18,720 nucleotides of DNA from Neisseria shayeganii 871 (lineage in GTDB: Bacteria; Pseudomonadota; Gammaproteobacteria; Burkholderiales; Neisseriaceae). Positions 1 through 6,863 of this stretch are shown here, in pieces (position 1 is the first letter of the stretch; each line of letters starts with the position of its first letter). The notes under the pieces are model-generated. The model was not told where the DNA came from, ran no database searches, and worked only from the letters and a program-made list of their open reading frames with translations. Location of the stretch: the NCBI RefSeq assembly GCF_000226875.1, contig NZ_JH164926.1:1744837-1763556 (forward strand), given 5' to 3'. Position numbers and translations under genes: made by a program.

Positions 1-324
1 TTGTTTCCGGCGTGGGTCAAAACCTTTCTGTGCCCGACACTTCGCCCTGGCGACATCGTCATTGCCGACAACCTCTCCAGCCACAAAGTGGCGGGCGTGC
101 GAGAAGCCATCGAAGGCGTGGGCGCCAGCATTCGCTATCTGCCGCCGTACTCGCCGGATCTGAACCCCATCGAGAAGCTTTTTGCCAAGTTCAAGGCCCT
201 GCTGCGCAGGGCGGGCGAGCGCACGGTGGGTGCGCTGTGGCAGCGCATGGGGCAGCTGGTTGATTTGTTTTCGGCTCAAGAGTGTGCCAATTACTTCAAA
301 TCAGCTGGGTATGTAATGAATTAA
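1..324 (+). CDS. IS630-family transposase, C-terminal part (5' end outside the window)
   Basis: This is the last 107 residues of a DDE transposase; the reading frame is open at the window edge, so the N-terminal helix-turn-helix and first catalytic Asp are not visible. The visible part has the second catalytic Asp in VIADNLSSHK (about residues 20-29) and the catalytic Glu in PPYSPDLNPIEKLFAKFK (about 48-65), the signature of IS630/Tc1-type transposases. The end, with QECANYFKSAGY, is typical of full-length copies, so the 3' end looks intact. The protein would cut and join the ends of its own element. The 3' terminal inverted repeat should lie in the next 100-200 bases, but it cannot be named without the other end. 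It is next to DNA that looks acquired. Confidence 0.88.
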   Translation: MFPAWVKTFLCPTLRPGDIVIADNLSSHKVAGVREAIEGVGASIRYLPPYSPDLNPIEKLFAKFKALLRRAGERTVGALWQRMGQLVDLFSAQECANYFKSAGYVMN

Positions 325-621
325 ATCGAAATTGCTCTAGCGGTTGACTTATGCCCGGATTGCCCAGTGTTGGCCTGACTACCAGCACGGTGGCAAGGGT
401 CTGCCAAACTGCGCCCTTGCCAGAAGAGCCGCCTGCCGGCATATTGCAGCGCCCATTGGTCGGGGCAGATCGGGCAGCGCTTGCCATGGGACGCATATCG
501 AGCACCACGTATTGGTGGCTGCGTCAGGCTACCTGAAAACTTACGGTGCACCACAAACGTGACCGCGCACCGCTGCTTGAAAGCGCTTCAGGCAGCCCTT
601 GACACAGAAGGAGAAACATCC
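325..621. other. Intergenic region holding the IS end and one DUS
   Basis: These 297 bases lie between the transposase stop and the GFA-like gene. I see no ORF with coding character. The stretch should contain the right end of the IS630 element, but no terminal repeat can be recognised from one side. The only recognisable motif is the DUS at 526-537, the last one before a gap of about 4.2 kb. Confidence 0.5.
526..537 (+). repeat. DUS, exact copy
   Basis: AGGCTACCTGAA lies between the IS630 end and the GFA-like gene. It is the only exact copy in the first 4.7 kb. Confidence 0.8.
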
Positions 622-1158
622 ATGACCCCATCCACCCCGCTGGCCTGCCGCTGCGGCAAGACGCGCATCGAAGTGATCGGCGCGCCGTTTATGGTGACCG
701 AATGCCTGTGCAACAGCTGTCGCGCCGCCGCCGGGCGTTTGGCGACGCTTGCGCAGGCGCAGAACCTGCTCACGCCCCTGAGGGCGACGGCAACCGCCCT
801 GTATCGCAAAGACCGCGTGCGCTTTGTCGAAGGTTTTGAGCGGCTGGCCGAATTTCGCCTGACGGACGACGCGGGCACCCGGCGCGTGGTCGCCGCCTGC
901 TGCAACACGCCCCTGTTCATGGAGCTCAAGGGCGCGCACTGGCTGGATATTTACCTGCATCTGTGGCCGGCGGCCTCCCGCCCCAAGCCGCAAATGCGCA
1001 CCATGACGAGCGACCTGGCCGACGCCTCGGCACTACCCGACGACTTGCCCAATCTGCCCAAGCAATCGCTGGGGTTTTACGCCAAGCTGTTGGCCGCGTG
1101 GGCGGCCATGGGCTTCAAAAATCCGCCCATTGCCATCAAGGAGAAGCTGCATGTCTGA
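622..1158 (+). CDS. GFA-like zinc-binding protein (DUF6151-like)
   Basis: A 178-residue protein with cysteine patterns of the glutathione-dependent formaldehyde-activating (GFA) fold: CRCGK at residues 9-13, CLCNSC at 28-33 and ACCNTPLF at 92-99. These would bind structural or catalytic zinc. The length and the long C-terminal tail fit the DUF6151-type branch better than the short classical GFA proteins. The substrate is unknown. I chose the ATG at 622 because AAGGAG lies 8 bases upstream and homology-like sequence begins there; the frame is open back to 481. The stop overlaps the start of the next reading frame by 8 bases (ATGTCTGA), so the two are probably translated together. The base composition and lack of DUS suggest transfer from another Betaproteobacterium. 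Confidence 0.75.
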   Translation: MTPSTPLACRCGKTRIEVIGAPFMVTECLCNSCRAAAGRLATLAQAQNLLTPLRATATALYRKDRVRFVEGFERLAEFRLTDDAGTRRVVAACCNTPLFMELKGAHWLDIYLHLWPAASRPKPQMRTMTSDLADASALPDDLPNLPKQSLGFYAKLLAAWAAMGFKNPPIAIKEKLHV

Positions 1159-2011
1159 CGACAAAATCGACATCGAAAACATCAACACGCCGGGCAAAAC
1201 CGCCCGCGTCGATCGCGCGAAATGCTTGGCGATGCCCAGCCTTGCCTTGCGCCGCGTGGCCGTGGCTCAGACCCTGCCCGTGGCGGGCGATGTGGCGGCC
1301 AATGCGCAAGACCACCTGCGCTGGATGGAACAGGCGGCGGAGCAGGGGGCGCAGTGGTTGCAGTTTCCCGAGCTTTCACTGACGGGTTATGAACCCGAGT
1401 ACCTGGCTGCTTGCGCACTGCCCCCCAACAGCCCCGTACTGAACACCCTGTCGCAAGCCGCGCAGCGCCTGCGTCTAAACACCGTGGTGGGTTTGCCACT
1501 GGCCTGCGCTGCCCCAGCGGGCGCCAAGCCGTGGATAGGCGCTGTGCTGTTGCACGCCGATGGCGGCCGTACCGTGTACCGCAAGCACCATCTGCACGCG
1601 GGGGAAGACGCCTTTGCCCAACCGGGCCATGCGCCCGCCTGCGTGGTGGCGCTGGGCGGCACGGCGGTGGGTCTGGCTATCTGCGTTGACGCCAATCACC
1701 CTATTCACGCCCAGCGTGCCGCTGAACAAGGCGCACGTCTGTACAGCGTGGGCATTCTGACCACCGCCACAGGAGTGCAGGCCGACAGCGCCCAGCTTCG
1801 CCGCCACGCCGTGCGCTATGGCTGGCACGTACTCATGGCCAACTTTGGCGGCTCCACTGGACCTTACGTCGCCGTGGGTCAGTCGGCCATTTGGGGACCG
1901 CAAGGGCAGTGCCTAGCCCAGGCATCCGGCGATGGACCGGCATTGGTGGTGGCGGATGTGGGCGGCGATGCGCCAACGCCCAGCCCTTTGTCCGTCGCCG
2001 CGTTGCCATGA
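1151..2011 (+). CDS. Carbon-nitrogen hydrolase (nitrilase superfamily) with a foreign N-terminal leader
   Basis: From residue 28 (ATG at 1232) the protein reads as a nitrilase-superfamily amidohydrolase: the Glu of the catalytic triad in FPELSLTGYEPEY, the Lys in YRKHHLHAGED, and the nucleophile Cys in AICVDANHP. Such enzymes hydrolyse amides or nitriles in the cytoplasm; the substrate is not deducible. Residues 1-28, starting MSDDKIDIENINTPGKTARV, do not belong to this fold. They resemble the start of a separate small uncharacterised family (I believe DUF6958). An AAGGAG site lies before 1151 and the start overlaps the previous stop, whereas 1232 has no good ribosome site. Translation therefore probably starts at 1151 and makes a chimera. 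The body, about 260 residues, is normal length for the family. Confidence 0.75.
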   Translation: MSDDKIDIENINTPGKTARVDRAKCLAMPSLALRRVAVAQTLPVAGDVAANAQDHLRWMEQAAEQGAQWLQFPELSLTGYEPEYLAACALPPNSPVLNTLSQAAQRLRLNTVVGLPLACAAPAGAKPWIGAVLLHADGGRTVYRKHHLHAGEDAFAQPGHAPACVVALGGTAVGLAICVDANHPIHAQRAAEQGARLYSVGILTTATGVQADSAQLRRHAVRYGWHVLMANFGGSTGPYVAVGQSAIWGPQGQCLAQASGDGPALVVADVGGDAPTPSPLSVAALP

Positions 2012-2163
2012 GCCGCGCGCTCTACCGCCTGGCCACCTGGGCCGCCCAGCCCCTGCTGCGGCGCGCCGATGCGTGGGCCATCCCCTTCTCCTGTCTGAGG
2101 GACGGCTTTGCCATCTTCTGGGAATGGCAGGCGCTGCAAATGAAAGAGGGGGGGGTGGGCTGA
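2008..2163 (+). CDS. Small hypothetical protein ending just after a poly-G tract
   Basis: A 51-residue ORF starting MSRALYRLATWAAQPLLRRA. Its ATG overlaps the hydrolase stop (ATGA), which suggests translational coupling. It is amphipathic to hydrophobic, Trp-rich (AIFWEWQAL), and I recognise no family. It stops soon after eight consecutive G bases (2148-2155). Adding one G would carry the frame into a hydrophobic stretch, LIPLFGLIFAGLGLINERLL, which looks like a membrane helix. The gene could therefore be a frameshifted, decayed or phase-variable small membrane protein rather than a complete one. Confidence 0.4.
   Translation: MSRALYRLATWAAQPLLRRADAWAIPFSCLRDGFAIFWEWQALQMKEGGVG
2148..2155 (+). 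repeat. Homopolymer G8 tract
   Basis: Eight G in a row near the end of the 2008 ORF. Such tracts are slippage-prone and are used for phase variation in Neisseriaceae. Here it decides whether the frame stops at 2163 or continues into a possible membrane helix. Confidence 0.6.
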
Positions 2164-2501
2164 TCCCGCTGTTTGGCCTGATCTTCGCAGGCCTGGGGCT
2201 GATCAACGAGCGCCTGCTGCTGCGCAGCTTGCCCCCGCTCATGCTCACAGTGCACGCCAGCAGCGGCGTCCCGCTGAGCGAAGGCGGCGGCCCGTCAACG
2301 CATCCCCGCACCCTGCCATCGGGCTGGCCGGGTGCTCCCATACTGCCGCCCGTGCTGGAACTGCCGACGGTACACAGCATGTGTTCCAGCGCATCCAGCA
2401 AGCGCGGCGCCAAAGCGCCTGAGCCACGAGCCACGCCGACGCCCCCGTGCCTGCCCTGCCGGCATGAAGAGAGGGCCTGCCTGCAAAGTGCTTTGCGGGC
2501 G
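2164..2501. other. Region without a confident gene
   Basis: These 338 GC-rich bases separate the small ORF from the convergent marR stop. The start (to about 2270) encodes a possible membrane helix in the frame reached by slipping at the G8 tract. After that I see only low-quality, Pro/Ser-rich open frames with no family resemblance. This looks like gene debris. Confidence 0.4.
2480..2499 (-). terminator. Possible terminator of the marR gene
   Basis: Just after the marR stop (reverse strand) there is a 9-pair hairpin with one G-T pair (CCTGCAAAG / CTTTGCGGG) and a 2-base loop, followed on the reverse strand by a pyrimidine-rich CCCTCTCTTC. The U-tract is weak. Confidence 0.35.
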
Positions 2502-3023
2502 TCAGCCTTTCTCTTCCAACACCCGCAGCAAGGCGGCCAGCCCGGCATCGAGCTGCTGGCGAGCCTCGGGCGGCAGGGAGGCGAGCAGGCGGGCTTCGTT
2601 GTCCACGTGGGGGGCGAGGGCGCGCTCGATCAGCGCCTTGCCGCTGTCGGTCAGCTGCACCAGCAGGCTGCGGGCGTCGTCGGGGTTGGGCAGGCGGCGG
2701 ATCCAGCCTTGCGCTTCCAAGTGTTTGAGGCGTTGGGTCATGGTGCCGGAGGTGATCATCAGCGCCGCGAACAGGGCGGTGGGGCTCAGCGTATAGGGCG
2801 CGCCGCTGCGGCGCAGGGTGGCGAGCACGTCGAAGCCGCCGCTGCTGAGGCCATGTTCGGCAAAAACGGCTTCAAGCCGGGGCTGGATCAGCGCGGCGCA
2901 GCGCTTGAGGCGGCCGATCAGCGCCATGTCGGCGGTGGGCAGTTCAGGCAGCTCGCGCTGCCATTGGGCGACGATGGCGTCCACGGCATCGGGCGTTGCT
3001 TGGTGATCGGGCTGGGTCTTCAT
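2502..3023 (-). CDS. MarR-family transcriptional regulator (PecS-like arrangement)
   Basis: A 173-residue regulator with a MarR winged helix: FDVLATLRRSG leads into the recognition region, followed by GTMTQRLKHLEAQGW and the wing with the DDAR signature (NPDDARSLLVQLTDSG). These proteins bind DNA as dimers and usually release it when a small phenolic or similar ligand binds. I chose the ATG at 3023 because AAGGA lies 7 bases upstream; a TTG at 3044 is the longest alternative. The gene is divergent from an EamA exporter and the shared spacer carries two matched palindromes, so it most likely represses the exporter and itself, like the pecS-pecM pair. The ligand is not known. Confidence 0.88.
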   Translation of the reverse strand: MKTQPDHQATPDAVDAIVAQWQRELPELPTADMALIGRLKRCAALIQPRLEAVFAEHGLSSGGFDVLATLRRSGAPYTLSPTALFAALMITSGTMTQRLKHLEAQGWIRRLPNPDDARSLLVQLTDSGKALIERALAPHVDNEARLLASLPPEARQQLDAGLAALLRVLEEKG

Positions 3024-3055
3024 GGGCGCTTCCTTGGCGGGCAATAGGCGGTCAT

Positions 3056-3077
3056 TTTATCTTGACTTAAAGATAAA
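3056..3077. promoter_or_regulatory. Palindromic operator 1 in the marR/eamA spacer
   Basis: A perfect inverted repeat TTTATCTT-N6-AAGATAAA. The size (22 bases) suits a MarR dimer site. It overlaps a possible -35 box, TTGACT (3062-3067), which is 17 bases from CAGAAT (3085-3090) and reads toward the exporter, so binding would block transcription. Confidence 0.65.
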
Positions 3078-3090
3078 TGGCGAGCAGAAT
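3062..3090 (+). promoter_or_regulatory. Candidate promoter of the EamA exporter
   Basis: TTGACT, a 17-base spacer and CAGAAT. The -35 is good and the -10 matches the consensus at four of six positions. It lies between and within the two operators, as expected for a repressed promoter. Confidence 0.4.
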
Positions 3091-3093
3091 GGA

Positions 3094-3115
3094 TTTGTCT
3101 TTAGTTGAAGATAAA
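3094..3115. promoter_or_regulatory. Palindromic operator 2 in the marR/eamA spacer
   Basis: TTTGTCTT-N6-AAGATAAA, the same architecture as operator 1 with one mismatch in the left arm. The centres of the two sites are 38 bases apart. It ends 15 bases before the exporter start codon. Confidence 0.6.
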
Positions 3116-3130
3116 TCGACAGGAGCCTCC

Positions 3131-4015
3131 ATGAACCCGCCTCCCGCCCGTTATCCCCTGCTGCTCATGACCACGGCGCTGGCGCCGCTGATCTGGGGCA
3201 GCACGTATTTGGTCACCACTGAATTTCTGCCGCCGGATCGGCCTTTTTACGCGGCTTTGCTGCGCTGTCTGCCCGCCGGGCTGTTGCTGTTGTTGTGGAC
3301 GCGGCGCTGGCCGCAGCGCGGCGAGTGGCTGCGCTTGCTGCTGTTGGGCGTGCTCAATATCGGCCTGTTTCAGGCCATGCTGTTCGTGGCGGCCTATCGC
3401 TTGCCGGGCGGGCTGGCGGCCATTCTCACTTCGACGCAAATCCTGATGGTGCTGGCGCTGTCCTGGCTGTTGGGGCGGCAGCCGCAGCCCAAGGCCGCGT
3501 GGTATTGGGCGCTGGCGGGCGTGGCCGGTATTGCGCTGCTGGTGTATTCGCCGCAGGCGCGGTTCGATGCGCTGGGCATGGTTGCGGCGCTGGCCGGGGC
3601 GGCCTCGATGGCGCTGGGGCTGTGGTTTTCCAAGCGCTGGCAGTCGTCCATGCCGCTGCTGGCTTTTACCGGTTGGCAGTTGGTGGCTGGCGGCCTGTTT
3701 CTGCTGCCGCTGGCGCTGTGGCTGGAAGCGCCGCTGCCGGTGCTGACCCTGCGCCACTGGGGCGGCTACCTGTATTTGTGCCTGGTGGGCGCGGTGCTGG
3801 CCTATGCGCTGTTTTTCCGCGGCATCCGCCTGCTGCCGCCTGCGGTGGTGTCCTCGCTGGGCCTGCTCAGCCCGGTATGCGCCTTCGCGCTGGGCTGGGT
3901 GTTTCTCGACCAGCGCCTGAGCCTGCCCGCGCTGCTGGGCTTCGGGCTGGTGCTGTGCGCCATCTACGGCGTGCAACGCGCCTTGCAGGACAAGGCTTCC
4001 GAGGCGTCTGCGTGA
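3131..4015 (+). CDS. EamA/DMT-family inner-membrane exporter (PecM/RhaT type)
   Basis: A 294-residue, very hydrophobic protein with about ten membrane helices and two EamA repeats. The first has the typical LIWGSTYLVTTEFLPPDRP start and the second covers GMVAALAGAASMALGLWFSK to the C-terminal helix pair. Members export small metabolites or toxic compounds; the substrate cannot be read from sequence. The start at 3131 has AGGAG five bases upstream; an upstream ATG at 3077 lies inside operator 1 and is unlikely. The divergent MarR gene and shared palindromes suggest ligand-induced export. The region is GC-rich and without uptake sequences, unlike the core genes that follow. Confidence 0.88.
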   Translation: MNPPPARYPLLLMTTALAPLIWGSTYLVTTEFLPPDRPFYAALLRCLPAGLLLLLWTRRWPQRGEWLRLLLLGVLNIGLFQAMLFVAAYRLPGGLAAILTSTQILMVLALSWLLGRQPQPKAAWYWALAGVAGIALLVYSPQARFDALGMVAALAGAASMALGLWFSKRWQSSMPLLAFTGWQLVAGGLFLLPLALWLEAPLPVLTLRHWGGYLYLCLVGAVLAYALFFRGIRLLPPAVVSSLGLLSPVCAFALGWVFLDQRLSLPALLGFGLVLCAIYGVQRALQDKASEASA

Positions 4016-4270
4016 GTTTGACTGAACTGCGGCGTCACACATTACGGAAAGATTTCTCACAGACCAATCCACAGGCGTTCTAGCCGCCGCCCTCACTTGT
4101 GTCCATATTCTCGAACCTCGGGTGTCGCGCACCCTATCCTTCCCATCCATTCACCCGCCATGCCACAGGCCCACTCAATAACAAACCTTAACCCGAGCAA
4201 ACCGCAACCAACACAAAACGCTTTATGATGCGCGCCCACGGATATTTTATTTTAGAAAGAGAGAAGATCC
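4016..4270. other. Spacer between acquired block and core genes; mscL leader
   Basis: No gene is visible. The composition changes from GC-rich to more AT-rich around 4150-4250, so the junction of the acquired block is probably here. A TATGAT -10-like box at 4224-4229 without a clear -35, and a purine-rich AGAAAGAGAGAAG just before the start, belong to mscL. Confidence 0.45.
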
Positions 4271-4708
4271 ATGTCTTTACGTCAAGAATTTAAAGAATTT
4301 ATCATGCGCGGCAACGTCATTGATTTGGCCGTGGGTATGGTGGTGGGCACCGCCTTTTCCGGCATCGTCAAATCTTTGGTGGACGACGTCATCATGCCGC
4401 CCATCGGCCTTTTGCTCGGCGGCGTGGACTTTTCCAATCTGTTCCTTACCTTGAAAAACGGCGTATCCGCCCCTGCCGACGGCTACGCCACCTTGGCGGC
4501 CGCCCAAGCCGACGGCGCGGTAACCCTAAATGTGGGCCTGTTCATCAACACCCTCATCAGCTTCCTGATTGTGGCTTCCGCTATTTTCGTGGTGGTGAAA
4601 CTGATCAACAAAATGAAACGCGAAGCTCCGGCGGTAGAAGAAGCCCCGGCCGCGCCCTCCGAAGAAGTATTGCTGCTGCGCGAAATCCGCGACTCTTTGA
4701 AAAAATAA
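4271..4708 (+). CDS. mscL: Large-conductance mechanosensitive channel MscL
   Basis: A 145-residue protein with the full MscL layout: the N-terminal amphipathic helix SLRQEFKEFIMRGNVIDLAV, the pore helix with GMVVGTAFSGIVKSLVDDVIMP, a periplasmic loop (about residues 55-80), a second helix (NTLISFLIVASAIFVVVKLINK) and a C-terminal helical bundle ending in LLLREIRDSLKK. It forms a homopentamer in the inner membrane and opens under membrane tension to release solutes during osmotic downshock. The length is normal (128-150). It stands alone, with a strong hairpin terminator 16 bases after the stop. Confidence 0.97.
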   Translation: MSLRQEFKEFIMRGNVIDLAVGMVVGTAFSGIVKSLVDDVIMPPIGLLLGGVDFSNLFLTLKNGVSAPADGYATLAAAQADGAVTLNVGLFINTLISFLIVASAIFVVVKLINKMKREAPAVEEAPAAPSEEVLLLREIRDSLKK

Positions 4709-4723
4709 GCGGCGCCAATAATC

Positions 4724-4758
4724 AAGAGGCTACCTGAAAGCATTTCAGGTAGCCTCTT
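4724..4758. terminator. Bidirectional terminator made from two inverted DUS
   Basis: A perfect 16-pair stem (4724-4739 with 4743-4758) and a 3-base loop, built of one forward and one reverse exact DUS (4727-4738 and 4744-4755). T runs follow on the plus side and A bases precede on the minus side, so it can end both mscL and the convergent thioredoxin gene. Inverted uptake sequences used as terminators are well known in Neisseria. Confidence 0.92.
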
Positions 4759-4791
4759 TTTTCATTTCAATTACAGGCGGCAAGCCGCTTA

Positions 4792-5277
4792 TCACACCCG
4801 GCAACGGGCTGCTACTTCGTTGACCGCCTGCGTCAGCTTGGCTTCGTCCACCTCGCCCAACAAAGGCTGCTGATGGCGGCAACCTTGCACCCGCACCAAG
4901 GTAAACGGCAGGGCGCCGACCGGATTGCCCAACTGCTTCATCCAAGCCGTACTGTCACCGCCGGTGTAGCGCCAAATCGGGTAGCGCACCGGCGTGCTTT
5001 GCAGAAAACGGCTCACATTGGCCGCATTATCCAAAGCCACGCCCACCATCTGCACCCGTGCCGGCTGCTGGCGGCCATACCAACGGGACAACAAAGGCAT
5101 CTCTTTTCGGCAAGGCACGCACCAAGTGGCCCAAACATTCACCACTTGAATCCGTTTGCCGCCGCCATCCAAAGACACGCTTCGGTTGCTGCGGTGCTCA
5201 ACCAAATCCGCACCCTGCGCTGCAGCCGCTGCGGCCAGCCAAACGGCACACGCCATGATTCTGATGCTTTTGCGCAT
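4792..5277 (-). CDS. TlpA/ResA-like periplasmic thioredoxin
   Basis: A 161-residue protein with an N-terminal signal peptide (positive start, then a hydrophobic Ala-rich core, cleavage probably after AAAQG) and a thioredoxin fold with the redox motif WCVPC (Cys 53 and 56) in NVWATWCVPCRKEMPLL. A cis-Pro follows in GALPFTLV. TlpA-like proteins reduce disulfides in the periplasm, for example during cytochrome c maturation. Two extra C-terminal cysteines (VQGC and AARC) are unusual and could form a structural disulfide. ATGATG gives two possible starts; the second (5277) has better spacing, 6 bases, from AAGGAG. The uptake sequence 5288-5299 runs directly into that ribosome site. Confidence 0.85.
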   Translation of the reverse strand: MRKSIRIMACAVWLAAAAAAQGADLVEHRSNRSVSLDGGGKRIQVVNVWATWCVPCRKEMPLLSRWYGRQQPARVQMVGVALDNAANVSRFLQSTPVRYPIWRYTGGDSTAWMKQLGNPVGALPFTLVRVQGCRHQQPLLGEVDEAKLTQAVNEVAARCRV

Positions 5278-5287
5278 CATCTACTCC

Positions 5288-5299
5288 TTCAGGTAGCCT
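5288..5299 (-). repeat. DUS, exact copy abutting the tlpA-like ribosome site
   Basis: Read on the reverse strand, AGGCTACCTGAA continues directly into GGAG, so its last AA completes the AAGGAG site of the thioredoxin gene. Confidence 0.85.
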
Positions 5300-5352
5300 G
5301 AACACGGCAGGTATTGTACGATATATTCCGTTTTTTCTTCAGACTTCGCATC

Positions 5353-5709
5353 ATGAACGACACCGTCCTGCTTTATCACAATCCGCGCTGCTCCAAATCG
5401 CGTGCCGCCCTCGATTGGCTGCAACAGCACAGCCCCGCCCCCGTTCAAGTGATTGACTACCAGAAACAGCCGCCCTCCGAAAGCGAACTGGCGGCTTTAC
5501 TCGCGCAGCTCGGCTTCACCGACCCCGCCCAGATGATGCGCCGCCAAGACAGCCTGTTTGCCGAACTCGGCCTCGAAGGTGCCGACAACGCCGCCCTCAT
5601 CCGCGCCATGCACCGCCATCCGGCATTGATCGAACGCCCGATTGCGGTGTACCGGCAACGCGCCGCCATCGGCCGGCCGCTGGACAACATCACCGCCCTG
5701 TTCGACTGA
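5353..5709 (+). CDS. arsC: ArsC-family arsenate reductase (glutaredoxin type)
   Basis: A 118-residue protein with the ArsC motif YHNPRCSKSR, catalytic Cys 13, and the later arginines expected for oxyanion binding: Arg 63/64, Arg 95 in ERPIAVY, and Arg 107-109 in GRPLDNI. It would reduce arsenate to arsenite using glutathione and glutaredoxin. The motif has SKSR rather than the GTSR of plasmid ArsC, so it belongs to the widespread chromosomal branch. No arsR or arsB lies next to it, so a role in arsenic resistance is likely but not shown. The ATG at 5353 begins the conserved fold; the frame is open back to 5314. The ydcF-like gene starts 6 bases after its stop, suggesting an operon. Confidence 0.85.
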   Translation: MNDTVLLYHNPRCSKSRAALDWLQQHSPAPVQVIDYQKQPPSESELAALLAQLGFTDPAQMMRRQDSLFAELGLEGADNAALIRAMHRHPALIERPIAVYRQRAAIGRPLDNITALFD

Positions 5710-5715
5710 GCCGCC

Positions 5716-6348
5716 ATGCCCCGACTCCCCCGCTCCGGCCTGCGGCGCCATTTTTGGCGCGGCATCAAAATCAGCCTCCTCTTGGTGCTGATGCAGGCGG
5801 TGTGGTGCGTTTGGCAGGTGCAGCACTATGCCGGGCAAACCGCCGACCGCGCCGATGCCGCGGTGGTTTTGGGCGCGGCCGCTTGGGACAAAAACCCTTC
5901 TCCCGTGTTCCGCGAACGCATCAAGCACGGCATCACGCTCTACCGCAGCGGGCGGGTGGGCAAACTCATTTTCACCGGCGGCACACCCAAAGCCGGCTTC
6001 ATGACCGAAGCCGAAGTCGGCCGCCGCTACGCTTTGGCCCAAGGCATTCCCGAGCGCGACATTCTGTATGAAAACACCTCGCGCGACACCCTGCAAAACC
6101 TGCTCAATACCCGCGATCTGTTGCGCCGCAACGGCTTGGACAGCGTGATCATCGTCAGCGACCCCCACCATCTCGCCCGCGCCGCCGCCATGGCCAGCTA
6201 CGCCGGCCTCAACTACCAAACCGAAGCCACGCCCACCAGCCGCTATCACGGGCGCACAGGTCTGAAATTCATGGCCGGCGAAGTGGTGTCGTTGATGGTG
6301 TTCCAATGGTGGCGGCTCGGCGAATACCTGGGGCGCATCGTTTCTTAA
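5716..6348 (+). CDS. YdcF/SanA-family membrane-anchored protein (DUF218)
   Basis: A 210-residue protein with one N-terminal membrane helix (about residues 17-35, ISLLLVLMQAVWCVWQV) and a DUF218 domain: AAVVLGAAAW at the first strand, KLIFTGGTPKAGFMTEAE, the ENTSRDTLQN signature and IIVSDPHHLARA. SanA/YdcF proteins act at or near the inner membrane and are linked to envelope integrity and, for some members, SAM binding; the exact reaction is unknown. No clear ribosome site is present. The start lies 6 bases from the arsC-like stop, so translation probably depends on the upstream gene. Confidence 0.87.
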   Translation: MPRLPRSGLRRHFWRGIKISLLLVLMQAVWCVWQVQHYAGQTADRADAAVVLGAAAWDKNPSPVFRERIKHGITLYRSGRVGKLIFTGGTPKAGFMTEAEVGRRYALAQGIPERDILYENTSRDTLQNLLNTRDLLRRNGLDSVIIVSDPHHLARAAAMASYAGLNYQTEATPTSRYHGRTGLKFMAGEVVSLMVFQWWRLGEYLGRIVS

Positions 6349-6416
6349 TCCCCACCCCACGCCGGCCCCGCCGTGGCAGACACACACCCGCTTCGGCTAC
6401 AATAGCCGCCTTCCCT

Positions 6417-6428
6417 TTCAGGTAGCCT
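6417..6428 (-). repeat. DUS, exact copy in the hemJ leader
   Basis: Reverse-oriented copy ending 4 bases before the hemJ start codon. It sits where the ribosome site should be; its AGGTAG may have to serve as a weak Shine-Dalgarno sequence. Confidence 0.8.
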
Positions 6429-6432
6429 GATC

Positions 6433-6852
6433 ATGTACCTTCTGCTCAAACTGCTGCATATTTTCTTCATCATCGCCTGGTTTGCCGGCCTGTTTTACCT
6501 GCCGCGCATTTATGTGAACCTCGCCGCCGTGGGCACGGGCAGCACCGAATACCGCCATCTGCTCGGCATGGCCGAGCGCCTGTTCAAATTCATGACGCCG
6601 CTGGGCATCGGCGCCGTCATCACCGGCTTCGCCATTCCGTTTGTTGCCGGCTGGTGGGGCCAAGGCTGGGTGCACACCAAGCTCACGCTGGCCGTGGTGC
6701 TTTTGGGCTACCACTTCTACTGTTACCGCCTGCTGCTTGACTTCCAAGACAACCGCAACCGCTATTCCCACCGCTGGTACCGCGTATTCAACGAAATTCC
6801 GGTGTTCATCATGGCCTTCGCGCTGTATCTGGTGGTATACAAACCCTTCTGA
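6433..6852 (+). CDS. hemJ: Protoporphyrinogen IX oxidase HemJ
   Basis: A 139-residue inner-membrane protein with four helices, the family's usual form. It oxidises protoporphyrinogen IX to protoporphyrin IX, the penultimate step of heme synthesis in bacteria without HemG/HemY. Recognisable signatures are LLHIFFIIAWFAGLFYLPRI with the conserved His 9 and Arg 25, the VHTKLTL motif with Lys 83, and RVFNEIPVFIMA near the end. A TACAAT box at 6398-6403 may be its -10. The CYTH gene follows after 11 bases and is probably cotranscribed. Confidence 0.95.
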   Translation: MYLLLKLLHIFFIIAWFAGLFYLPRIYVNLAAVGTGSTEYRHLLGMAERLFKFMTPLGIGAVITGFAIPFVAGWWGQGWVHTKLTLAVVLLGYHFYCYRLLLDFQDNRNRYSHRWYRVFNEIPVFIMAFALYLVVYKPF

Positions 6853-6863
6853 GCCTTCAAATC

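Noticed and set aside
1932..3047. Forward ORF of 371 residues
   Set aside because: Most of it is antisense to the MarR gene; only the stretch near 2160-2270 may hold a short membrane segment, discussed with the G8 tract.
3101..4150. Reverse ORF of 349 residues, very rich in Gln, Arg and His
   Set aside because: It is the antisense shadow of the GC-rich EamA gene; composition is non-protein-like and it runs over the shared promoter.
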